This document shows positions 55,248 to 64,000 of a stretch of DNA of 64,000 nt, piece after piece (position 1 is the stretch's first letter; each line of letters starts with the position of its first letter). Source of the stretch: Eutrigla gurnardus. Lineage: Eukaryota; Chordata; Actinopteri; Perciformes; Triglidae. The notes under the pieces are model-generated. The model did no database searches, was not told the DNA's origin, and saw only the letters and a program-made list of their open reading frames with translations. Where the stretch lies: NCBI GenBank assembly GCA_963514095.1, contig OY741284.1, positions 8,474,016 through 8,538,015 on the forward strand, in the 5' to 3' direction. A program made the translations under genes and the position numbers.

Positions 55248-58200
55248 ATGGGATGCACGCTGAGCACCGAGGACAAGGCGGCGGTGGAGCGCAGCAAGAT
55301 GATCGACAGGAATCTGCGGGACGACGGCGAGAAGGCGGCCAGGGAGGTCAAGCTGCTGCTGCTCGGTAAGGAGGGCGAAGCCGCGGAGGGGAGGAGGAGG
55401 GGGGGGAGGCGAACTTCGCCGTGTGTTCGCCCACAGCAGTTGTCAGCTAAAAGTTTAAAGGGAGTGTGAAAACTGGTGTTGGTTATTTTTCCGGTTAACG
55501 GGTCGGTTTTAGGCGGTGTTACTTGTGAAGTGTTAACGGAGTTTTCAATTCCGCATCGCTAGCATAGCGCTGCTCCTCGTCCGCTAGCTTGTAGTTAACT
55601 GTCAACTCCGGTCACTGAATGCAACATGACGTTATTTACCCAACAATATTAAACGTCACAACTCAAAATATATATTAAATATGTGATACAAACATGTGTT
55701 TAATCCGTTTTAGTTCATTTTTTTAGTCAGAATTACACACATGGCAAGTTTTTTTCCCCTGCTGTTGGCATTACTCCCATTCTGCCGCCTCTACACCATT
55801 TGTATCGACTAAATCCGTTCAACAATGGCACATTTCCTCTCTTCACTCCAGTGCAATGCAGTTGAAAATAGGCCTACACTGACTGTGACTGAAAACTTTG
55901 TTGGATTCATCTTTTTTTTTTAAGGATGTTTTAAAAGGCCCAAATCTCTGAATTAAAAAGGTGAGCCTGCCATTTAAAGCAAATTGACTTAAATAAGTGA
56001 GCAGATGTGCATCATGCTGGTATGGATGTCGTGGCCTCATGACCCTTTCATTACTCTCAGCAGTAGTCAATTATGACGGACCTTTGTGTACCAAACCACT
56101 TTCAAAAACTGCAGGCCATGGGCTTTTATTAAGTCAATAAATCCCTTTAAAATGGTCATTTAAAAGATAATGAATGGCACAGTACACACACTTGCTTCAT
56201 TATTGCAATAACATGCATTCATTAACCAGTGTTTTGTCACAACCAAATCGCTCCTGCTCAATAATGTGACCTACTTGCATTTAGAAACCAGCCATGTGTA
56301 AAGTCCTGGCATTACTTACATGTAGGGAAACCCTGTTATCCTTGTAAACAGAGGGTGAAAAAAAAAACTTTTCCGTCAACCCCCTTTGGTGGCCGGCTTT
56401 GGGAAATGTTGACATGCACACACATGGTATGTGGGTTACCAGGACACCAAGTCTGAAGCCAATACCCGTATCAGACAAACATCTAACAGAAGGCACAGAA
56501 TAGGAGCTGTTAGTGGCTTTGTGGACACATTTGTGAGCCAGAGAAAGATAAATATTTCCTCATGTTCTTTGCATAATTCAGTGAACCCCCCAGCATTCTC
56601 CTTGGTATTCACTTGCATGCAAAAAGATCACAATCTTTACATTTCACGGTATATATATACACAACATTAAGTGTGATGTTTGTGTGGTGTTTTTGCTTGA
56701 ATGCGAGTGTACACATTTTCTTCCTAAGGTTTAACACATTCCTCAGGTGCTCGGAGGCCAGATGGGGCTTGCTGATTGAAGCGGGCAAGTTAGGTCAAGT
56801 TTCTGCTATGCTGCTGTGGGCTGGAATATGAGTTTTCATGCCGTCGCTCCGACACAAACACTTCAACCGTTCTTTGTTTTTGTCAGAATAGACGCTGTGA
56901 CAGTTGCGCCTTGGTTGGCACCGTTTCCTGCCAATTGTGTTTGAGTCATTTCAGCGTGGCAGCGTCTTCGGGTTACCGCCTGAAGTGACACGCCGGGCAG
57001 GCTGGGACACCAGGAGAAAGGAGAAGAGGGGCTGTAAGATGAGAACGCTGCTAATGACCAAAGCATTAAAAATGAAAAAGCTCTACCGCTGAGAGAGCAC
57101 GGGATCTGAGTTAGGAGTTGTTTACCGTGTGGATATAAAAACACTGAAAAAATACTGTTTTGGAGTTGCTGATTCGCAAAAAATTCTGGAGGATACGTTT
57201 CTGTAAACCCACCCTGTCAACATCAATAACAAAAAAACGTCAGCAAAACCTGTGGCTTAGTAGTAAAAGGCTGGCAGGGTTGGATGGATGTGTTTGCTGC
57301 TAGGAGAGAGAGCAAAGTGTAGCTATTTGTGTCTGCAGCACATCTCTGGTGATTTGATGTCATTTGCTGTCAGGTTCATGTGTTCACCACCTGGTTCTCC
57401 GACGCCGTCTTCAATGTTAATCGCAGGCTCTTGTGCGCTCCCTGTCACTGACATGAAATCGTTACGCTGACGTCAAAACCCTCCAATTTGCATGGAAATG
57501 ATTTGGATCCGTGCTCACTGTCCAATCCGAGCTTGGCTGGCAGCCAAGTGTCTTTGTAGCGGGCGGGGAATGGGATCTGTTTTATCCCCCTGAAAACTGA
57601 ACATATTTCTCATTTAGCTCTTAGTCTTTATCTGGCTCTCATTTTATTTCCATCATCTCCAGGACCTAATTATCCTACTATTCATATCTACATGCCAAAA
57701 TAGATTACAATCTCATCAGCCTAATTACGCTTTCTATAGCTGCCGTGCAACTGTGGGAAGATTTTATTAATAATCCCGTACCTTTGTTTTACATATCTCA
57801 TCGTTCGCTCTTTAATGTCATATTTTTAAAACATGATGTAACCAGCGTCGTCAAACGTGGTGCAGTCGGCGGTGCCCCCTCACAACAGAGGTGGACAATC
57901 AAAAAGGCTTAATAGTTCGCATACCAGTACGGCTGTAAGCATCATTAGATATCTCCGGGAGTAGTTCGGCCTTAGCGATCGATCTTCTTGTTGGAAGATC
58001 GATCCTTCTGGTCGTTTCCCCCGGTGGGTAAAACTGCTCAGAGGCTCCTGGGATCCTCCATGAATGACTCATGCTTAAATCCCCCTCCCTCTTGAGGGGG
58101 GGAAAGGAAGTGGATAGTGAATGAGAGGAACTATGTATCATAATGGGAAAATGACTGTAGGACAAGAGAGAATGTAAAAGAGGAACCGGGATGTATATGA

Positions 58201-61200
58201 TGGGATAGGAGTGGAAAACACACAGAGGGAGAGGGGGTGGATGGGTTTATGCTGCTAATGTGGTTTGCAAATGATGCCAAGCCCTCCTCAAGTCCTTGGA
58301 CCGCTCACTGAAAAGTGTTGGGCCGGCAGCCTGGACCCGGCTGACCCACGCAAATGTATCTTCTTAAAATGAATCAGTGGACTGAAAAAAGAGGCAACGG
58401 TTGCCTTACAAGAACACGTTGCTATGGATGCATTTCTGTAAACCAGATTTAAATCATGTCGCACCAAGCTAGAAAACCTCCCTTCAAACAATCAGTTTAG
58501 TTTTTAATCAAAACTTTGATTACATTTAATATGTCATGCTCTTGCACCAACATTTTTAAACTCAATAAAAACTCAATTTTAAAATGTGATCCAGTATTAA
58601 CTTTTAACTTACACTTGAGGAGTTTTAACTTTTAAAATAGCCGTGCTCTTTAGGCGTATTGAGCAGAATAATAAAATTCCTCTGAGAAAGTTATTTTGAG
58701 CATCGTAAAAATTAAGTTTTATGATGCTGCTGCTGAATTTCTCACAAGATACGATCAGATCAGCAAGCAAAGTGTTATGAAGCTGACCAGAAGGATTGAA
58801 TCAACAGGCTGTGCTTTTTTTTTTTAATCTCCTTTTATTTGGCCGTGTTGCTCCATTCATTCGTTTTTTTCCCACAGGAGGGGAAGTAAGAGCTTCTCTG
58901 CCGAGCCTTTATGAGTAATGTTAGGCGAACAGACTTTTTATTAGCAAACAATGTAATGTTTTGTTATGGAATACAGAGCAGCAGCAATTGAGCCTATTTA
59001 CGTGATTATTTTTTGATTGCGCAGCAGAGCTTTGCTTAATTTTAAACCGGCCTTTTTTAAGCCTAGTTTTGCTGATCTCTGATAATAACTATGTTATATC
59101 TTTGCTGGTGCGACCAAGCCCAAGATAAAAAGAAGTGACAAACGGTTAATCTATAAATCTAGAAGGGCTCGGTAGCCATTTTGATCACATTCGTCTCCAT
59201 ACAGCCATTGTTGCAAAACCTCTTTTTCGCTGCCTTGGGAAGATCAACCATGGGAAGCCAAGAGAAAAGATGTGTTTGCGGTTGCTAGATAGATACTAGT
59301 TAATTTCCACTGGAAGGGTAAGCTTGGATTTTCCTAAAATAGTTTGAACCGCCAGAAACAGAAACCAGCTGCTCCAGTGGTTTTGAGTCTGTGACTGTTT
59401 TTAGGTGGGTGTATCAAAGCTGCAGGGTGTGTAACATGACTCTGCAGGAGGACTGATAGGTCAGGCCTGTGGTACCGTGTCACCCGTAAAGGTCTGTGTG
59501 TGTGTGTGTGTTCGTGTGTGTGTGTGTCAAAATTAGGAGAACGCTGTGTTGTATTCCTCAGGCCTGGAGGCTTTGACAAGATCCACACCCTCATGATATC
59601 ACCGTTGTAGAGAGGCCAGAGCCATGTCTCTTACATAAGCACAGAGCTCACGTCTGGTTGAAGACTCGGACCAGATTGTAGCGTTTTTGTTCAGTTTGAA
59701 CCCTCGGACACTTCTGATATAGTTTCCTGTAAACCGGTCTCTCTCTGTGAGGGTTCGGTACTTTGAACAGTGATGGCAAATGGTTTCCCTGACGTGTTGC
59801 TACATTTTTACACAATTCCCGAAGGTCCCCCACAGTGATTCATCAAACACTGCTAATTCAATCACCGTAATACAAAGTGAGCACAACACCAAAGGATTTC
59901 TCAACCACTGTGACACGACTCATTACCCTTTCCGTGGAGTTTAAATGTGAACCGATTCTCATCACATTTCGGACATGTCTCGTCATGTCCCACTAGCGGC
60001 CCCACCCCCAAAATATTTCGGGAAATTGATATCATCACAAATCGTCATATTTGAGATGATTAAATCGGGAAATGTTTGTATGTATTTACAAGATAGAAAA
60101 CAAACCAAGTCACAGAAACCATTGCAAAGTCACACAACTAGGGTTAGCCAGAAGTTTCCTTTTTATAAGGATTCTACTTTGAACTTTAATCTGAGCTCAT
60201 AGCCCTCCTTAAGTGGATTTTCATGCATCCCGCACATTGAGAGGCACTGCGATAAAATGTGAAATGTCGGCGGCACTGTGAAAATGGCTCTTGGGCAGAC
60301 GGACGGCTGTGCAACTGTGCCAGCTCACGGGCCAGCTTATCTGCCGTCTGTGTGCATGTCCCCCGGGCATTCGCACAGCCTGTGTTTGGCCTCGGAGCTG
60401 CCGCGCTACCGCCACTCCCCCGTGAAAGGCTCTCCGGCACCCGAGTGGTGACACGTAATTAAAATAATGTGTCCTCAGGTGAGTCACATCCAATTATCCT
60501 GAAGGTGAAATGCCAGCGCTGTAGTACCGGCGTGCAGTTACAGCTGAGGGAACGTTTGTAGGAATGCAGACAAGAGAGCGTGCACACTGCAGCGGGATGC
60601 ATATTTACGGATTCATTTTGTGTTAAAAAAGAAATGAGCAATAATGCTCAGGCGTGACGGAGGCACAGCGAACAATGGCATTCGTCGAAAAAAAGTGCCG
60701 CACTTTGTCGTTTTAGCAACATCAGTAAAAGTGGAACTAGATTAGTTAGACGATCTGTTATGCAAGAGCAAACCATCTTCGTCTCTGCTGACAGTATCAC
60801 GAGGTAACATATAGCAGTAGACTGCATGATATGACTCCACTTCCTCTTATTCTGTTTCTAGAGCTGCGAGAGGAGCCGGGGGTGTTTACTCAGGGAATAG
60901 CCACCCTCGAGTGGTTTGAAAAATCTTCCCTATTCACAGAGGAGCGTTACATCAGTGACAACTGGCCGGTTGCCTCTTTATAACCTCTATACGTCGCCAC
61001 TGCTGTAATACGAGGACATTGAGTGCACATTTAGTAGAGCTAATGTAATTAACTGTAATACCCATTAGGGGACGAGAGTCTAATGAATATGGTTTATGAG
61101 GACATAACAGATGGCTTTGATTTGTAAAAGGAAAATAAAAAATGTAACCTCCAAGTGATTTACAGTCGAGGAGAAAGAGCAGATGTATAATACATGATGG

Positions 61201-63998
61201 TCCCAGTGGAGGCCAGTGTCACACACACACACACACAACCACAAAGCCTCCTCAGGTGACTGTGGCCTCACACTAGAGACGTCCTGGATACAACGCGAGC
61301 GGTTGCCATGGCCACTGTGACGTTTGTTTGAGCGGTCCACAAAGCAAAAGGCATGCCGATGGTGTGCTCTCCCACCGCCCGCTCCTATCACCAACGTACG
61401 ATCTCACCGGTCAACTGCAACACTGTCAATCTAATTAGCCGCCGGCGAGCTTTACATCACATCACAACGCTGTTAATAATAATCAATTTTATCATCAGTT
61501 TTGCACCAACTACATTAAGGCCAAAGAGCCTTTGATGATGGGACTTTTTAGGGTTTTTTTGCTGATAAGATTCCAAACACACAGCTGACTTTCATAAAAT
61601 GTCAGATTCAGATGCAATAAACTAAGCAAGCTCTATCACAAAACAAGTCATCCTACTGATCTTTGCCGATGATTAATCAGCGTATTAGGGAGGGCAGATG
61701 TGGGCGGTATACCCGTTTCATCAACGTCTCCAGTGTCACTTTCGGCCACGACACAGATTTTGCAATACCGCCTTTGCCGTGATAAACACGCATGTTTCGG
61801 TCGAGCGCGCACACACACACGTGTTTTGGTTTAACCCCCCAGATGAGGGAGATGCAACACGCGATGTACTGCAGAAACCCCACACAGTTTATACACTCTG
61901 TGGTTACGTACAGGTCCATCATTCTTATTTGTCAGTAAACACATCTGTTTAAAATATATATTTTCCTTTTTGAAGATATGCCCTTACATTGCCATTAGAG
62001 TGAAAATAGGTAGAATCCTGTTTTGAGTTTTAATTATGTACTACCGTGATGCAAAAAGATGCTTAAAAAAAATGCCGTGATATAAATTTTAGGTACTTTC
62101 GAGCAACCCCAAGAGGAGAGGCCAAACCATGGAAATGGAATAGGAGTAGAACGGACGGAGAACTGTTTGCCGTCTCCCGACTAGGTCAAACGAAAATGGA
62201 AATTGTTGTCGGTTGCTATGGCGACAACACACGTCATCGCCGCCCGTGAGGTGTGCTGCTCCATTCTACTCTGATTCTATTCCTACGGGCCAAACCAAAA
62301 GTTTAAAGACTGCTTTTAACATCAACACTGAAGTCACACACAAATACACACTTTGTTTCTCAGTTCTCCTTTGGTGGGGGTGGTTATGATCCGTTTTCAT
62401 TTCCCCTCGTTATGCCCATGACCCCATTAGATCACTGTATCAAACATTGTTACTTCCTTTTTGATTAAAAAAGAAATGTTGGTAAAGGAAGTGAGTTGTG
62501 TGACATAAGGGTTGAAAAGGAATAAGAAAGAACATCCAGCGTGTTCCAGGCAACATCATCCTCTTGTATATAATAATAACTGTATTTAACCTCTCTAATA
62601 AACCCCTTTTTCTTTGTCTTTTCCAGGTGCTGGGGAATCAGGGAAAAGTACAATTGTCAAGCAGATGAAGTGAGTTCCTTTTTGGACCTTGTCTCATCAG
62701 ATAAGCGTAATGGCACAGAGAGAGTATTCACAACACAAACAGTGTCAAACACCAATCACGCTTTTATATCGTCTCTCTGAGTGATATTATGTCGCATTAC
62801 AAACAGGTACCATGCATAATGGATCATGACGACAACCCAGCAGAGTACATTAGTGTAAACTCTCTGCCTATACATCATCTACAGGGTGCAGGCCTCCTGC
62901 ATATCAATTACATTTTTCATAAGCGCACTCATGGATACTCTCATCAATCAGCAGATATACACATGTCAGACACACTTCTTTCTTTTTAAGCAGCTATGAT
63001 ACTGCTTCGTTTCTTATGGTGCCATTAGAAATGTTATTCATTTATAATGATTATTTCGTGAATGAGCAGGTTTTTATATGCTACTGGTTTAAGTGTGTAT
63101 ACTACTGTAAGCAGTTGAAAGTTGCTTTGCGCACTCTTTCCTCAATGAAAAGAGACGTTTAGTTAGATTCTGTATTTGATTTTTTTTTGTCACCAAATCG
63201 TGTGGAAAAGATCCATCCAAAAAATAATTGATCAAACTAACAATTAAAGCTGAAACAACCAATTAGTTGATGGATAGAAAATGAATCTGCATCTGTTGTG
63301 GTAGAAAAGATCTTGGGACTTTTTATAGACCAAATAATTAATTGAATAATAGGCAGATTAATCAATATTAAAGACAATTGTCAGATGAAGCCCTGCAACT
63401 AAAGCTTACTCCTCTGCTCCATAGACCTATGTTTAGTCCAAAAACAGTTTTTAAAAATACTACTGAGCAAGACAAGACATTATTAATCAAGTCTCTATTT
63501 TTTATAATTTTGGTAAAAAGTAAAATAAACACTGAATTCCAAAGTCATAACTTTACATTTATGCATTCAGCTCATGCTTTTATCCAGAGTCTCATGCAAC
63601 TGTTGTAATGAGCGTGTCAAGTCAGATTACAGACATATTGAATAAGAACTTATATTAAGAGGAATATAAGTACTCTTTTTAGGAAGCTGAAAAAGAGGAG
63701 CTCATTCATCTGGGAGAATTTGTCATGAGAAGTTGGCTTTTCCCGTCTGCGGTTGTAGCATTTGGAACAATTTGTTTACTGTTTTGTTGTTTATCAGGCA
63801 AGCTTAGGCAATGCTGACCGCGTTTCCCCCCCCCCCCCCCCCCCTTTTTTCTGCAGGATCATTCATGAGGCCGGCTACTCAGAAGAGGAATGCAAGCAGT
63901 ACAAGGCTGTGGTCTACAGCAACACTATCCAGTCCATCATCGCCATCATCAGAGCCATGGGGCGCCTCAAGATCGACTTTGGGGATGCGGCAAGAGCT
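55248..63998 (+). CDS. gnai1: G protein subunit alpha-i1, 5' part (first three coding exons)
   Basis: Inhibitory heterotrimeric G-protein alpha subunit, which lowers adenylate cyclase activity at the plasma membrane (family knowledge). Exons: 55248-55365, 62627-62669, 63857-63998; lengths 118, 43 and 142 nt as in vertebrate GNAI genes, coding residues 1-101. Seen: MGC start (Gly2 myristoylation, Cys3 palmitoylation), P-loop GAGESGKST (40-48) split between exons 1 and 2, and the first part of the helical domain (IIHEAGYSEEECKQYKAVVYSN). Residues such as AREVKLLLL and HEAGYSEEEC fit GNAI1 rather than GNAI3 (KEV, HEDGYSEDEC), and cd36/sema3c neighbours agree. The window ends with GT at 63999-64000, the exon 3 donor; the remaining exons lie outside. 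Residue 98 is Ala where mammalian GNAI1 has Ser, as I recall it. Confidence 0.96.
55366..62626 (+). other. gnai1: gnai1 intron 1 (7.3 kb)
   Basis: Donor GTAAGG, acceptor ctttgtcttttccag. It holds (TG)n at 59494-59527 and (CA)n at 61220-61237. No exon, RNA gene or well-preserved transposon recognised. First introns of G-alpha genes often hold regulatory sequence, but no specific site is claimed. Confidence 0.8.
59494..59527. repeat. (TG)n microsatellite
   Basis: About 16 TG units with one TTCG interruption, in gnai1 intron 1. Confidence 0.9.
63240..63405. repeat. Internally shortened copy of a palindromic teleost repeat
   Basis: The left end reads 'aagctgaaacaaccaattag' (63246) and the right end 'cagattaatcaat' (about 63354) to 'gccctgcaact' (63390), with 'tttttatagaccaaataatt' (about 63320) between. 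These are landmarks of a very common fish repeat with inverted ends of the gctgcaac type. The middle is missing relative to longer copies I know. Confidence 0.55.
63826..63844 (+). repeat. gnai1: Poly-C run in the gnai1 exon 3 acceptor region
   Basis: Nineteen C, then six T, then CTGCAG and exon 3. The run forms the polypyrimidine tract of this splice site and is likely to vary in length between individuals and between sequencing reads. Confidence 0.95.
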
Positions 63999-64000
63999 GT

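Larger units (their letters stand above)
62670..63856 (+). other. gnai1: gnai1 intron 2
   Basis: Donor GTGAGT, acceptor tttttctgcag. It contains a repeat copy (63240-63405) and a 19-base C run at the acceptor (63826-63844). No further exon seen. Confidence 0.85.

Overview
This is nuclear DNA from a bony fish, most probably a spiny-rayed (percomorph) teleost. Genes are split by GT-AG introns, (TG)n microsatellites are abundant, and several interspersed repeats resemble families I know from percomorph genomes. The organism call rests on gene sequence and repeat style, not on a database search. There is no prokaryotic operon, CRISPR array or phage content.

Three protein-coding genes carry essentially all of the coding sequence. 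(1) sema3c, plus strand, 17 coding exons from 12403 to 42220, encodes a 763-residue secreted class 3 semaphorin, complete from signal peptide to basic tail. (2) cd36, minus strand, 12 coding exons from 49651 down to 45155, encodes a complete 469-residue class B scavenger receptor. (3) gnai1, plus strand, has its first three coding exons (55248-55365, 62627-62669, 63857-63998); the rest lies beyond the window, whose last two bases are the GT donor after exon 3. I rebuilt the exon chains by hand from splice sites. All reading phases close, and the products align along their length with the vertebrate proteins as I remember them.

Layout: 1 to about 8.3 kb is upstream non-coding DNA. 8.3-12.4 kb holds a G-rich tract and a possible untranslated first exon of sema3c. 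12.4-43.6 kb is the sema3c body and 3' UTR. 43.6-45.0 kb is a short tail-to-tail spacer with an interspersed repeat. 45.0-49.9 kb is cd36. 49.9-54.8 kb is a head-to-head spacer between cd36 and gnai1 containing a dead Tc1/mariner element. 54.8-64.0 kb is the start of gnai1.

The block matches the tetrapod GNAI1-CD36-SEMA3C neighbourhood (human chromosome 7q21), which supports the orthology calls. From memory, GNAI1 and CD36 share a strand in mammals, whereas here they are divergent. The genes do not form one pathway: sema3c is a secreted guidance cue, cd36 takes up long-chain fatty acids and oxidised lipid, and gnai1 is the inhibitory G-protein alpha subunit.

The most interesting non-genic structure is two hAT-type non-autonomous transposons with recognisable 8-bp target duplications inside sema3c introns, a long (TG)n tract replacing the polypyrimidine tract of sema3c exon 16, and simple-sequence tracts beside other splice sites. 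I found no convincing new biological system.
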